Below, piece by piece: positions 52,176 to 61,540 of a DNA stretch of 64,000 nucleotides. The translations under genes and the position numbers were made by a program. How positions within the stretch are numbered: position 1 is the first letter of the stretch; every line of letters begins with the position of its first letter. Origin of the DNA: an uncultured Tenacibaculum sp. (GTDB lineage Bacteria > Bacteroidota > Bacteroidia > Flavobacteriales > Flavobacteriaceae); assembly GCF_947504135.1 (NCBI RefSeq), contig NZ_CANNGG010000002.1, positions 310,001-374,000 on the forward strand, given 5' to 3'. The notes below the pieces were generated by a model. The model made no database searches. It saw only the letters and a list, made by a program, of their open reading frames with translations, and was not told where the DNA came from.

Positions 52176-53486
52176 ATGAAAAAATATACAATATTAGTTT
52201 GTTTATTCTTCGCTAGTTTTTTGTTTCATCAAACAGCCAATGCTCAGTTTGGTAACATGTTAAAAAAAGCTAAGCAAAAAGTAACAAAAAAAATAGAAGA
52301 GAAAGCTTCTTCATCAATAGAAAAATCAACTACAAGTTCAGATACTAATTCAACGTCTAATACAAATGAGTATTCAGATGAAGAGTTTAAAAAAGAGTTA
52401 GCTAAAAAGTATCCCAACGATAAAGAAAAGCAAGATTTTTATTTTAAAAAGTATAAAGAATATCAACAAAAGCAAGCAGCAGAAAAAGAGGCTTTGTTAG
52501 CTAAAGAAAATAGTAAAGGGAAAGTAGTGAATGAAATTCCTTCACCTATAGAAAGTAGTGAAAATGATAAATTTAAAGACAATCAAATTTATGTATTAAA
52601 CAGAACGAAATTTAAAAAAATGCCTGCTTACGATGGTGGTTTTTCTGATAAGATGGAACTGTCTGGTTACTACCATTTATCACAATACTTTGTTAGAAAT
52701 CCTTCAAGTCATTTTGATAGCAATCCAGGTGATATTTACGAAGGCTTTTCTATTGAATATGATCCGACAACGTATCAATTAAACGCTTATTTCACTCCAG
52801 AACAAAAACGTTATGGTGTAGTTCCAGAGCAATATAGAAAATCTGCAGACAAAGGAAATATTCAGTTTCAGTTTGGAATGGGAGGTGGACCAGAGTGGAC
52901 CAATGCTAATGTGCTTTTATTAGAACCAGGGGTGTTGTTAATAGGGGCTGAAGTATATCATAAAAATGATAATGAAGGCCATAAATGGATGAATAATGCT
53001 CAACCAAAACAGTTTGTGATTGCTGCTAAAAATCCAGAAAAAATTAAGAAGTATTATAAAAATCCTGAATTAACATCTCAAACAACTTTTGCTAAGTTTG
53101 ATAACTTACGTAAAGATTGGTTAGGAGCAAAGTTAAATAGTGTAACAATGCCAGCAAAAGGTAGTTTAAACAGTAGTTTGATAGGAATTGCTACCAAAGG
53201 GTTAAATGCTTATTACGGTAAAACAAGTATGAAGAACTTAAAGCAATATGTTACTTCAAACAAGTGGTCAACAGTAAAGCATAAAGTAACAGGAGTTCCT
53301 TTGTATCAATGGGTAGTTGGAGCCGTAGTTCAGGAAAACTCTGATGGGCAGTGTATGTTACAACAATTTATTTTACGAAGAGATTATACAGGGGGGGGAA
53401 AATACGGAGAAGTTTATTTTAATGGAATTAGCCGAACTGGAGGAGCACCTTACGGAGGATATTGTAAGTGTGACGCAAAGCCTTAA
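52176..53486 (+). CDS. Secreted protein of unknown function
   Basis: This 436-residue protein has a clean signal peptide (ILVCLFFASFLFHQTANA, cleaved before QFG). A lysine-rich coiled-coil and Ser/Thr-rich linker follows (KKAKQKVTKKIEEKASSSIE, then STTSSDTNSTSN). The rest, about residues 125-430, is aromatic-rich and beta-like with no motif I know; it ends GGYCKCDAKP. It lies 88 bases after the HYDIN-LRR gene, on the same strand. No function can be assigned. Confidence 0.75.
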   Translation: MKKYTILVCLFFASFLFHQTANAQFGNMLKKAKQKVTKKIEEKASSSIEKSTTSSDTNSTSNTNEYSDEEFKKELAKKYPNDKEKQDFYFKKYKEYQQKQAAEKEALLAKENSKGKVVNEIPSPIESSENDKFKDNQIYVLNRTKFKKMPAYDGGFSDKMELSGYYHLSQYFVRNPSSHFDSNPGDIYEGFSIEYDPTTYQLNAYFTPEQKRYGVVPEQYRKSADKGNIQFQFGMGGGPEWTNANVLLLEPGVLLIGAEVYHKNDNEGHKWMNNAQPKQFVIAAKNPEKIKKYYKNPELTSQTTFAKFDNLRKDWLGAKLNSVTMPAKGSLNSSLIGIATKGLNAYYGKTSMKNLKQYVTSNKWSTVKHKVTGVPLYQWVVGAVVQENSDGQCMLQQFILRRDYTGGGKYGEVYFNGISRTGGAPYGGYCKCDAKP

Positions 53487-53686
53487 AAATAACAATGAAA
53501 CTTCATGTTAAAAAAAGAAGAGTAAAAAAAGATACACTCATACGGTTCATAAATTCCTATTTATACCATTAATTTTTAGAGGTAAATTTTTTTGGTTAAA
53601 AAGAGTTATAATTGAAAAGTCATTTAATGGTTATAAATTGACTATCATAGGAGTTAATTAATTTTAAACTAAGAACAGTTGTGAAT

Positions 53687-53728
53687 AAAGGTGGTGTTTT
53701 GCGTATTATTGCATAGCCACCTTTTTTA
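53687..53728 (+). terminator. Terminator before the histidine kinase gene
   Basis: AAAGGTGG and CCACCTTTTTT form an 8-bp stem with a 22-base loop and a T run. It ends 17 bases before the chosen kinase start at 53745. The track start (GTG 53691) lies inside this hairpin and is therefore unlikely. Confidence 0.65.
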
Positions 53729-53744
53729 TAGTGATATTAAATTT

Positions 53745-56660
53745 GTGAAAAAAACTTTTTACATACTTGTTTTCGTATTTCTTTTCTTTGAAAATGTTTT
53801 TTCACAAGAGCCTTTTTATACGCAATTTACATCGGATGATGGTCTAGCTTCTCTGGCTAATTTTAATATTATTCAAGATAAAGATAATCTTGTTTGGGTT
53901 GGTGCAGAACAAGGATTGTTTTACTACAATGGTAAAAAATTTATTAAGGTAAAAAATACGATTGCTACCACTAAAAGTATCTTCAATTTACAAATTGATG
54001 ATGAGGGGCAAATATGGTGTTCTACAATTTCAGGACATATTTATAAAGTTGTAAATAAAGAGTTACAGCTATTTAAAGACTTTTCTAATGAGTTAAAAGG
54101 AACCTTTGCTCATTTAATGGTTTTTAAAAATGATATTTTCTTTATTTCTCAGAGGAAGAGTTTTCAGATAGATAAAAAAACAGGATCAGTAAAAAAAGAC
54201 TTAAATGCTGAGGTTTCTAAAATAGCAAAATCTGAAAACGGTTTTTTTTATTACAATTTAAAAGAAACAAATACGATTACTCATGTTTATGAAGAAGAGG
54301 GAATACCAGTTTTCAAAAAAGTAAAATGTGATAAAAAAAGATTTTCTTTAGATGAAGAGAATTTTCAGATGTTTCAGTGGTTTGATGAGATTGTTGTTAA
54401 ACTTGATAGTGATGTATCAAAAGCGTTTTCAATTAATATTCATACAAGAGAAATTAGTTTTATAAAACTTCCGAATAATTTTCAAAAAGCTCAGGTATAC
54501 AATACAAAGAAGTTTCAGAAAAACTGGTTGTTAACATCAAATGGTATTTATAAAACTTTAGAAAAAACAAAAGTTAATGATACCGAACAAATTTTTAAAG
54601 ATTATCATATAACGGATGTTTTAAAAGATAATGAAAATAATTATTGGTTAACTACACTTCAGAATGGTGTTTTTGTAGTACCAAGTTTAGGAATAACAAA
54701 GAAGAGTTTTTTAGAGATAAAAGAAGATATTATCTCAATAGAAGTTGTAGCAGAAAATCGTTTGTTACTAGGTACCCAAAATGGTAATTTAATAGATTAT
54801 AATACACAAAATAACAATTATACAATTTCGAATTTACCGAACCAGCGACCGGTAAATAGAATCAAATATGATGAAATACTCGATAGGGCATATATAAGTA
54901 CTAACGGAACGAGTAGCTATATTTATGATTTAAAGAGTAAAAAAATGACGAATGTTGGGAGTCAATTTACAACAGCTAAAGGTTTTGCTCAAATAAGTAA
55001 GGATTCGCTGGTGTATTTATCGTACCGACATGCTATTATTTACACCCATTTGTCAAAAAATAAAGAGCATATAGTTTTAGATAGTAAAAGACCTATTGGT
55101 ACTCATTACGATTCTAAAAATAAACTCATTTACGTAACTTATATTGACGGAACGGTAGTTTATAATAAGAAACTACAAACCATTCCCGTAAGTTATCAAA
55201 ACAAGCCTATTATTTTTTCTGAATACACTCAAACTTCTAATGGTAAAATATGGGCAACCACAAAAGATAAAATCTTAGGGTTAGAAGCTGGAAAAGTTAC
55301 CGACAGCATTACGTATTCAACGGGGTTGTTGCAATCTCAAATAAAAGGAATTTTAGGAAAAGATAATTTTCTGTGGATTGTTACTGAAAAAGGGATACAG
55401 CGATATGATACAGATAAAAAATCGATAAAAACAATCAATTTAACTGATAAAAGTGCTATAAAGTTCAAACATCCGGTTGTTCAAAACGATTATTTATGGG
55501 TGCCTGGAAATAATTTTTTATGTAGAGTAGATATATCTATTCCAGATCTAATGCAACCTAAAACAGCCCCATTGGCCTATATAAGCAATGTTAAAATTGG
55601 AGGTGAAGAGCAAGAAATAAAAACAAAGTATGAGCTACCTTATAAAACCAATGATATTACATTTAATTTTAATGCAAACGGATTTAAAGCTAGTAGTAAA
55701 AATGTTTTTCAATATAAACTCTTGGGTTTCAATACCGAATGGCAAACATCAGAACTGAATGATGATGTTGTTAGGTATATTGGAATTCCATCTGGAAAAT
55801 ATGAGTTTTTACTTAGAACCAAAAGTTTAGATGGAAGTATTGGGGAAGAAAGTAAAGGCGTTAAAATTATTGTTCAAAAACCTTTTTGGGAGAATTGGTG
55901 GTTCATAGCTGCTGTATTTTTCACATCAGTTTTAGTGATAGTAATGTATTACCGAATTAAGTTACAGTGGAAAGAGAAAGAAGGAGAGCGAGAGTTAGAA
56001 AAAGTGATTTTAGCTAGTAGAATAAGTAAGTTACGATTAGAGAACTTACGCTCACAAATGAATCCTCATTTTATTTTTAATTCTTTAGGAGCAATTCAAG
56101 ATTATGTAATGAAGAACGAGAAATATTTAGCGAGTGATTATCTGGTCAAATTTTCCCGTTTGATTAGAATGTATTTAAATCATAGTAGGGTTAATGTAAT
56201 ATCGCTAAAAGAAGAACTCAATTCGCTAGAAACTTATATAGCATTAGAACAATTACGATTTGAGAATAAATTTAAAGTTCATTTCTTAGTAGATAAGAAT
56301 TTAAATAAAGATCAATTTGAAGTTCCACCGTTATTTTTACAACCGTTTGTAGAAAATGCCATAAAACATGGACTTGTTCATAAAAAGGAACAAGGGAATT
56401 TATGGATAACAATTAAAAATAAGACTAATAATTTGTTAATTGTAACTATAGAGGATGATGGTATTGGAAGGGAAAAATCATTAGAAATCAATAAGAAAAG
56501 ACAAGGACATAAATCTTTTGCTGTGAACGCAACTCAAGAGCGAGTTTCACTATATAAGAAAGAAAAGTTATTTGATATTTCAGTAGAGTTTACAGATAAA
56601 GTTGATGAAAATAATAAGGCTACAGGAACGGTAGTAACACTAAAAATAAAAAGAATTTAA
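53745..56660 (+). CDS. Propeller-sensor histidine kinase (LytS/His_kinase type)
   Basis: The protein has 971 residues from GTG 53745, giving a signal peptide (FYILVFVFLFFENVFSQ). The periplasmic part (to ~700) consists of two-component-regulator propeller repeats (GLASLANFNIIQDKDNLVWVGAEQGLF) and a Y_Y_Y domain (FNANGFKASSKNVFQYKLLG). A membrane helix (WWFIAAVFFTSVLVIVMYY) leads to a kinase with RSQMNPHFIFNSLGAIQ (phospho-His) and an HATPase (QPFVENAIKHGLVH, DDGIG). The cytoplasmic kinase phosphorylates the LytTR regulator 2 bases downstream. Confidence 0.93.
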   Translation: MKKTFYILVFVFLFFENVFSQEPFYTQFTSDDGLASLANFNIIQDKDNLVWVGAEQGLFYYNGKKFIKVKNTIATTKSIFNLQIDDEGQIWCSTISGHIYKVVNKELQLFKDFSNELKGTFAHLMVFKNDIFFISQRKSFQIDKKTGSVKKDLNAEVSKIAKSENGFFYYNLKETNTITHVYEEEGIPVFKKVKCDKKRFSLDEENFQMFQWFDEIVVKLDSDVSKAFSINIHTREISFIKLPNNFQKAQVYNTKKFQKNWLLTSNGIYKTLEKTKVNDTEQIFKDYHITDVLKDNENNYWLTTLQNGVFVVPSLGITKKSFLEIKEDIISIEVVAENRLLLGTQNGNLIDYNTQNNNYTISNLPNQRPVNRIKYDEILDRAYISTNGTSSYIYDLKSKKMTNVGSQFTTAKGFAQISKDSLVYLSYRHAIIYTHLSKNKEHIVLDSKRPIGTHYDSKNKLIYVTYIDGTVVYNKKLQTIPVSYQNKPIIFSEYTQTSNGKIWATTKDKILGLEAGKVTDSITYSTGLLQSQIKGILGKDNFLWIVTEKGIQRYDTDKKSIKTINLTDKSAIKFKHPVVQNDYLWVPGNNFLCRVDISIPDLMQPKTAPLAYISNVKIGGEEQEIKTKYELPYKTNDITFNFNANGFKASSKNVFQYKLLGFNTEWQTSELNDDVVRYIGIPSGKYEFLLRTKSLDGSIGEESKGVKIIVQKPFWENWWFIAAVFFTSVLVIVMYYRIKLQWKEKEGERELEKVILASRISKLRLENLRSQMNPHFIFNSLGAIQDYVMKNEKYLASDYLVKFSRLIRMYLNHSRVNVISLKEELNSLETYIALEQLRFENKFKVHFLVDKNLNKDQFEVPPLFLQPFVENAIKHGLVHKKEQGNLWITIKNKTNNLLIVTIEDDGIGREKSLEINKKRQGHKSFAVNATQERVSLYKKEKLFDISVEFTDKVDENNKATGTVVTLKIKRI

Positions 56661-56662
56661 AA

Positions 56663-57412
56663 ATGAAAGCGTTAATAATTGATGATGAGGCAAAAGCACG
56701 TAGCGTAATGGAAACGATGCTTACAGAATTCTTCCCTGAAATAAAAAGTATTAATACAGCTGACAACTTGTTGAATGGAGTAAAAGAAATAAATCAGCAT
56801 GCTCCTGATATTGTTTTTCTAGATATTGAAATGCCAGAATATTCAGGGTTAGAAATTTTAGACTTTATTTCTGAGCCTATCGAATTTCAATTAATTTTTA
56901 CAACAGCCTATCAACAATATGCGCTAGATGCATTAAAGTTATCGGCAATAGATTATTTGGTAAAACCTATTGATAGAGAAGAATTACGAGTAGCTATAAA
57001 TAAGGCTAAAGTAAATATAGAGCAGAAAAAGGTTTCAGCGCAATTTTCGGAGCTAAAAAAAGCAATTCAATCCTTATCGTCACATAAAATAGCTTTAGAA
57101 GTTCCTGGAGAAATCATTTTTGTATCTCATGAAGATATCTTGTATTTAGAAGCAGATGGTATGTATACAAAGGTACATCTGGCAAATAAAGAAAAGCAGC
57201 TTATTAGTAAACCGTTATCATATTTCGAAAATCAACTTCAAAGCAATAACTTATTTTTCAGGTGCCACAGGTCTTTCTTAATTAACCTCCATTATTTAGA
57301 GAAGTTTATAAAAAAAGATGGAGATTTTTTGTTGATGCAAAATCAAACAACAATACCTATTTCTAAAACAAAAAAGCAAGAATTTTTAAAGATTATAAAA
57401 GAAGTGTTTTAG
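56663..57412 (+). CDS. LytTR-family response regulator
   Basis: This 249-residue protein has an N-terminal receiver domain with acidic pocket LIIDDEAKAR, phospho-acceptor Asp in IVFLDIEMPEYSG and the Lys in DYLVKPIDR. A LytTR DNA-binding domain fills residues 145-245: EDILYLEADGMYTKVHLANK, FFRCHRSFLINLHYLEKF. It starts 2 bases after the kinase gene and is its cognate regulator. Targets cannot be read; the two secreted genes upstream are reasonable candidates. Confidence 0.95.
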   Translation: MKALIIDDEAKARSVMETMLTEFFPEIKSINTADNLLNGVKEINQHAPDIVFLDIEMPEYSGLEILDFISEPIEFQLIFTTAYQQYALDALKLSAIDYLVKPIDREELRVAINKAKVNIEQKKVSAQFSELKKAIQSLSSHKIALEVPGEIIFVSHEDILYLEADGMYTKVHLANKEKQLISKPLSYFENQLQSNNLFFRCHRSFLINLHYLEKFIKKDGDFLLMQNQTTIPISKTKKQEFLKIIKEVF

Positions 57413-57421
57413 ATTTGCGGT

Positions 57422-57844
57422 ATGCAATTTTATCAAAAAGAAATTCAATTACCAGCATTTAACAGAGGTTATCATTTAATTACAGATATTTTATTAGAAG
57501 CATTTCCAGAGCTTAAAAATATTAAGGTAGGACAGTTTCAGGTATTTATAAAACACACATCAGCAAGTTTAACGATTAACGAAAATGCTGACCCGACTGT
57601 TCGAATGGACTTTGAGTCGCATATCAACAAAATGATTCCTGAAAATATGCCATACTACAAGCATGATTATGAAGGAGCAGATGATATGCCTGCACATATT
57701 AAAAGTTCGATGTTAGGATGTCAGGTACAGATTCCGATCACCAATGGAAAACTTAATTTAGGAACTTGGCAAGGAGTGTATTTAGGAGAGCACAGAAATT
57801 ATGGTGGTAGAAGGAAAGTAGTACTAACAGCTTTTGGAAATTAA
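57422..57844 (+). CDS. YjbQ/UPF0047 family protein
   Basis: This 140-residue protein fits YjbQ over its full length: FNRGYHLITDIL, KHTSASLTINENADPTVRMD, and the His-containing HDYEGADDMPAHIKSSMLG, ending GTWQGVYLGEHRNYGGRRKV. Homologues have weak thiamine-phosphate synthase-like activity in vitro; the in vivo role is unclear. It is 9 bases after the response regulator and directly adjoins the next gene. Confidence 0.92.
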   Translation: MQFYQKEIQLPAFNRGYHLITDILLEAFPELKNIKVGQFQVFIKHTSASLTINENADPTVRMDFESHINKMIPENMPYYKHDYEGADDMPAHIKSSMLGCQVQIPITNGKLNLGTWQGVYLGEHRNYGGRRKVVLTAFGN

Positions 57845-58372
57845 ATGAAGTATCATAAATTTAACTTTTACAGAAGTACCTATTGTGAGTTTGAAATGCA
57901 AAACATCAATTTTTTTGATGATATGAAAGCTCATTTTCAAAGTAAATCGGGGAGCTATTACTATTACACTGAAGAAGGTGTTTTTCGTTACTCAAACCAC
58001 TGGGGTAGGGTTGCAAATTGCAGATGGAAAATTCAGGGAATAGACCATTATAAAAATCAGAAATATTATGTAGGCTATGCAAATTGGTCAGACTTTTATC
58101 CGCTGAACAGTAAAGATAAAGTGTTTTATATAGAGGTAGACTATCAAGAGCGTAAAGCAAATATCAAAAGAATACGAACTGACGAAGAGTGTAAAGAATT
58201 CTTAATGACCTCAGAATTTGCACATCAACGTTTAAAACAAATTCAAACCTTATTTAAAGAGTACAAGTGGGCACGATACTATGAAGAAGATATAGATGTT
58301 TTAAGAAAAATAATCATCGAAAAACTCATAACAACAAACAAAACACTACAACAACTAAAGTTGGAGTTATAA
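57845..58372 (+). CDS. Unknown 175-residue cytoplasmic protein
   Basis: It starts on the base after the yjbQ stop, so it is translationally coupled to it. The protein has no signal or membrane segment. It is Tyr/Trp-rich at the N-terminus (GSYYYYTEEGVFRYSNHWGR, CRWKIQGIDHYKNQKYYVGY) and helical and charged at the C-terminus. The SNHWGRVANCRW region looks like a conserved core. I do not recognise the family. It converges on the next gene with a 6-base overlap. Confidence 0.75.
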   Translation: MKYHKFNFYRSTYCEFEMQNINFFDDMKAHFQSKSGSYYYYTEEGVFRYSNHWGRVANCRWKIQGIDHYKNQKYYVGYANWSDFYPLNSKDKVFYIEVDYQERKANIKRIRTDEECKEFLMTSEFAHQRLKQIQTLFKEYKWARYYEEDIDVLRKIIIEKLITTNKTLQQLKLEL

Positions 58373-58801
58373 ATCTTTGTAATCTCTATTAACACCAAGA
58401 CTAAAGCCAAAGCGCGTGTCACTTTCTCTACCTAGTCTGTGAATAGCAACTTTACCTAATGGAATTTTACCAAACTCGTTGTTGGTAATTTCCTCATTAT
58501 TTAAAATAAGCTTTCCTTTAAATTGCTTTTTTGTGTTGTACTCACTTCTATCCTTCTTGTTCTGATAAATATTTATAGATAGGATATTATCCTTATCCGT
58601 ATAACCACAAAAAATACCGTGTTTATCCCAAATCATGTACTCGTTACTCTTTTTTAATTCTCTACTAGGCTTACCCAATACTTGAATTAAAGTACTGTAA
58701 TTTGTAGGAAAAGTTAGGGGTTTATTGTTTACATGAATAACATCCGTATCGCATTCAATAACTAAATTTTTCACCTTTTTTTTCTTGAAGAAATTAAGCA
58801 T
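58367..58801 (-). CDS. Unknown 144-residue protein (possible DUF7738-like)
   Basis: This protein opens with a basic stretch (LNFFKKKKVKN), then VIHVNNKPLTFPTNYSTLIQVLGKPSRELKKSNEYMIWDKHGIF-type strands. LGKPSR and WDKxGI patterns recall DUF7738 proteins, but that is from memory only. No signal peptide is seen. It sits alone on the minus strand, overlapping the preceding gene's 3' end by 6 bases and divergent from the NDH-2 gene. Confidence 0.65.
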   Translation of the reverse strand: MLNFFKKKKVKNLVIECDTDVIHVNNKPLTFPTNYSTLIQVLGKPSRELKKSNEYMIWDKHGIFCGYTDKDNILSINIYQNKKDRSEYNTKKQFKGKLILNNEEITNNEFGKIPLGKVAIHRLGRESDTRFGFSLGVNRDYKDL

Positions 58802-58923
58802 AGTAGTTGTTTTATTGGGTTAATGAATTTAAGGGATGAAATGTAAAACTAAAAAATAATTTTTAAGAAACTCCTTTCTCTTTTAGTTAAATTTGCTAAT
58901 TACATATAAAACCCTAATTAATA

Positions 58924-60237
58924 ATGAACATACCTCAAACGAGTTTTCCTCGAGTTATTATTGTAGGAGGTGGATTCGCAGGATTGGCAGCTGCAAGAGC
59001 ATTAGAAAATCAAGAATTACAAGTTGTTTTAATCGATAAACACAATTACCATACATTTCAACCTTTACTATATCAAGTAGCCACAGGAGGATTGGAGCCT
59101 GATAGTATAGCGTTTCCTCTAAGAAAAAGGTTTAACGATATAGAAAATTTTTATTTTCGGTTAGCTAAAGTTACGGGTATAAATGCAGAGAAACGAATTG
59201 TAGAAACTACGATTGGTAATTTGGAGTATGACGAGTTAATTCTTGCCACAGGATCTACTACAAATTTCTTCGGAAATACCAATATTCAAAAATATGCGAT
59301 GGAAATGAAATCGGTTCCGCAGGCATTGAATATTCGTAGTTTGGTTTTAGAAAACTTTGAAGAGGCATTATTGGTTACCGATTTAGAAAAACGAAGAGCG
59401 TTAATGAACTTTGTTATTGTAGGAGGAGGACCAACCGGAGTAGAGTTAGCAGGAGCATTAGCGGAAATGAAAAAAGGAATTCTTCCTAAAGATTACCCTG
59501 ATTTGGATATTCGAGAAATGAAAATTAATCTCATTCAAAGTTCAGGAGAGTTATTAAAAGGGATGAGTAAAGCTTCTTCAGAAAAATCAGAAGATTTTTT
59601 AATAAAGTTAGGAGTAGATGTATGGAAAGACCTTCGTGTACTCGATTATGACGGAGAAACTGTTACTACAAACGGAGAAGATCATTTTAAAGCTCAAACC
59701 GTTATTTGGGCAGCAGGAGTAAAAGGAGCTGCTGTTAATGGTTTAGTCGAAGAATGTGTAGTTGAAAGAGCCAATCGATTTAAAGTAGATGAATACAACA
59801 AAATAATCGGTTATGATAACATATACGCTATTGGAGATGTAGCGTGTATGGAAACCAAAGAGTATGAAAGAGGACACCCTATGATGGCACAACCTGCAAT
59901 TCAACAAGGAAGGTTGTTGGGGAAAAACATCATAGCCAAGTTAAAGAAGAAAAAGCAAATACCTTTTAAGTACAAAGACAAAGGGTCAATGGCAACTATT
60001 GGAAGAAACAAAGCAGTTGTTGATTTACCTAAATGGAAATTCCAAGGAGTTTTTGCTTGGTTTGTATGGATGTTTGTGCACTTGTTTTCACTTATTGGAT
60101 TTAGAAATAAAGTAATTGTGTTTATGAATTGGGTGTATAATTACATCCGTTTTGATCGTGAAACAAGGTTGATTATCCGTCCGTATAAAAAGAAAAATAA
60201 ATACAGCTTTAAAGAACAAGAAAATGGCAATTACTAG
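58924..60237 (+). CDS. ndh: Type II NADH dehydrogenase (NDH-2)
   Basis: This 437-residue protein oxidises NADH and reduces quinone without pumping protons. It has the FAD Rossmann motif VIIVGGGFAGLAAARAL, YHTFQPLLYQVATGGLEPD, the NADH motif FVIVGGGPTGVELAGALAE, and IYAIGDVACM. A C-terminal hydrophobic/amphipathic segment (FQGVFAWFVWMFVHLFSLIGF) binds the membrane. It overlaps the next gene by 14 bases. It would pass electrons to the menaquinone made with the operon at 6.6-8.9 kb. Confidence 0.94.
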   Translation: MNIPQTSFPRVIIVGGGFAGLAAARALENQELQVVLIDKHNYHTFQPLLYQVATGGLEPDSIAFPLRKRFNDIENFYFRLAKVTGINAEKRIVETTIGNLEYDELILATGSTTNFFGNTNIQKYAMEMKSVPQALNIRSLVLENFEEALLVTDLEKRRALMNFVIVGGGPTGVELAGALAEMKKGILPKDYPDLDIREMKINLIQSSGELLKGMSKASSEKSEDFLIKLGVDVWKDLRVLDYDGETVTTNGEDHFKAQTVIWAAGVKGAAVNGLVEECVVERANRFKVDEYNKIIGYDNIYAIGDVACMETKEYERGHPMMAQPAIQQGRLLGKNIIAKLKKKKQIPFKYKDKGSMATIGRNKAVVDLPKWKFQGVFAWFVWMFVHLFSLIGFRNKVIVFMNWVYNYIRFDRETRLIIRPYKKKNKYSFKEQENGNY

Positions 60238-60532
60238 AAACGTTAAATGTCCAAACTGCGGAGTTTTTAATAAGAATAGCGATTACTGTAAAAATTGTAA
60301 TACGTTAATTTCTTTTGAAAAGAAACAAGAACAAAAAGTAGCAGCATATAAAGAAGAAGAGCTTCAAAAAGTAAAGTATGAAATAGAAAACCCAAACTTG
60401 GCAGAACGCTTAAAAAAACATTCGTTTTGGTTGTATCGTATTGTTGGTTGGGTTTTATACTCGGCGTATTTATTGGTAAGTGCAATAGGAGCGTTAATTG
60501 CATGGTTTATAGCAATGGTAGCAGCAGGATAG
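60224..60532 (+). CDS. Small zinc-ribbon membrane protein
   Basis: This 102-residue protein overlaps ndh by 14 bases. The N-terminus is a zinc ribbon with four Cys in two CxxC pairs (CPNCGVFNKNSDYCKNC). A charged helix follows, then a C-terminal hydrophobic hairpin or helix (FWLYRIVGWVLYSAYLLVSAIGALIAWFIAMVA). It is thus likely a membrane-anchored zinc-ribbon protein facing the cytoplasm. Function is unknown; coupling to ndh suggests a related role. Confidence 0.8.
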   Translation: MAITRNVKCPNCGVFNKNSDYCKNCNTLISFEKKQEQKVAAYKEEELQKVKYEIENPNLAERLKKHSFWLYRIVGWVLYSAYLLVSAIGALIAWFIAMVAAG

Positions 60533-60538
60533 GAGCGT

Positions 60539-60892
60539 ATGCAAAAAAGGATACTTCCATATTACTTCTATATTTCAGTTGCTGTAGGAAGCTTTATTTA
60601 TCTCGCTCAGCAATTTGAAATTATACTACCTAAAATCGTTAATAATTATGTAAATGATTTTTTAATACTACCGATTGTATTAACGATCTGTCTTTTTATT
60701 TTACGATGGAGTAGAGGGGATAAAAGTTATACAATTCCTCTTGGTGTAATTATGTATATCTGCGCTTTCTACGGAGTTATTTTTGAGTATTTACTACCTA
60801 AGTTTCATCCAAGATACACCGCTGATTTCATTGATGTATTCTTATATTTTATGGGTGGTGTAGTTTTTTATTTTCTTCAGAAAAAGGAATAA
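60539..60892 (+). CDS. Small integral membrane protein
   Basis: This 117-residue protein has about four membrane helices: LPYYFYISVAVGSFIYLAQQ, FLILPIVLTICLFILRW, IPLGVIMYICAFYGVIFEYL and FIDVFLYFMGGVVFYFLQ. There are few soluble residues and no motif I know. It lies 6 bases after the zinc-ribbon gene and probably ends the ndh operon. A hairpin with a T run (near 60929-60955, GACAC...GTGTC) may be its terminator. Confidence 0.78.
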   Translation: MQKRILPYYFYISVAVGSFIYLAQQFEIILPKIVNNYVNDFLILPIVLTICLFILRWSRGDKSYTIPLGVIMYICAFYGVIFEYLLPKFHPRYTADFIDVFLYFMGGVVFYFLQKKE

Positions 60893-60953
60893 ATATTTTG
60901 AAAAACAGAATTAGTGCTTTTTATAAGACACGGTGTTGATGTGTCATTTTTTT

Positions 60954-61427
60954 CTACCAACTCAAACAAAATTTGTTGTCACCATTGTCTCTATCAATTT
61001 CCATAGAACCTGCTTCAGCTCCGTATGTCCAATGACCTGTAAATCTCAGTTTAATTGGGTCAGAATCTTTTGTAATAATCACATTACTAATTTCCCATAT
61101 TCCAGTCGATTCGTATCCTTTTGTATTTCGAGTATCAGTGTCCAATGTCCATTTAACTTTTCCATTTTCAATTAGAGTGAGAGTAGGTGAAAGTGTATCA
61201 TTCCGATTTTCCAATATTAATTTTCCATTTTTTGCTAATTGAAATTCTTTAGCATTTTTAGTTATTTCAATTGGTTTAATAGTTACCGCTTCGAAAGGTC
61301 CATCATCCATTCCGCAACCAACACTAAATTGATACCAAACTACTCCTATTAGTCCTAAATATCCAGTGATTCCAATTCCTGCAATAATTCCGACTCCTAT
61401 TAATATTTTTTTAAAGGTTTTGTTCAT
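60954..61427 (-). CDS. Unknown membrane-anchored protein (accessory)
   Basis: The protein has 157 residues from MNKTFKKILIGVG (61427); the track start is 11 codons upstream, inside the boundary element. It has one N-terminal membrane helix (LIGVGIIAGIGITGYLGLIGVVWYQF) and a beta-rich extracytoplasmic domain with ENRNDTLSPTLTLIENGKVK and LRFTGHWTYGAEAGSMEID. No family is recognised. It is alone on the minus strand between two housekeeping blocks. The upstream motif shared with the ankyrin-AbiH unit marks it as accessory. Confidence 0.72.
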   Translation of the reverse strand: MNKTFKKILIGVGIIAGIGITGYLGLIGVVWYQFSVGCGMDDGPFEAVTIKPIEITKNAKEFQLAKNGKLILENRNDTLSPTLTLIENGKVKWTLDTDTRNTKGYESTGIWEISNVIITKDSDPIKLRFTGHWTYGAEAGSMEIDRDNGDNKFCLSW

Positions 61428-61442
61428 TTCTAAAAGGTACAC

Positions 61443-61540
61443 AAACTTGTTATATGTCAAACTTTAGCTCTTTTATCCCGACAATAGCATGGGATATAAT
61501 GAAGTTTAGCAATTTTATTGTTTTCTCAAATATATACAAA
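61443..61540. other. Cassette-boundary-like element upstream of accessory gene
   Basis: Minus strand 61533-61505 reads ATATTTGAGAAAACAAT then AAAATTGCTAAA, matching 15631-15604 with one substitution and one indel. Between it and the gene are TTATCCC/GGGATA inverted arms and an ATATAACAAGTTT segment, about the same distance as in the other copy. Confidence 0.5.

Noticed and set aside
53496-53573. ATG-started 25-codon frame (MKLHVKKRR...) after the secreted protein
   Set aside because: Too short and lysine-rich, with no conservation evidence. The 200-base gap 53487-53686 shows nothing else beyond A/T-rich sequence.
53691-53744. Longer start of the histidine kinase
   Set aside because: The GTG lies inside a terminator-like hairpin; GTG 53745 gives a proper signal peptide.
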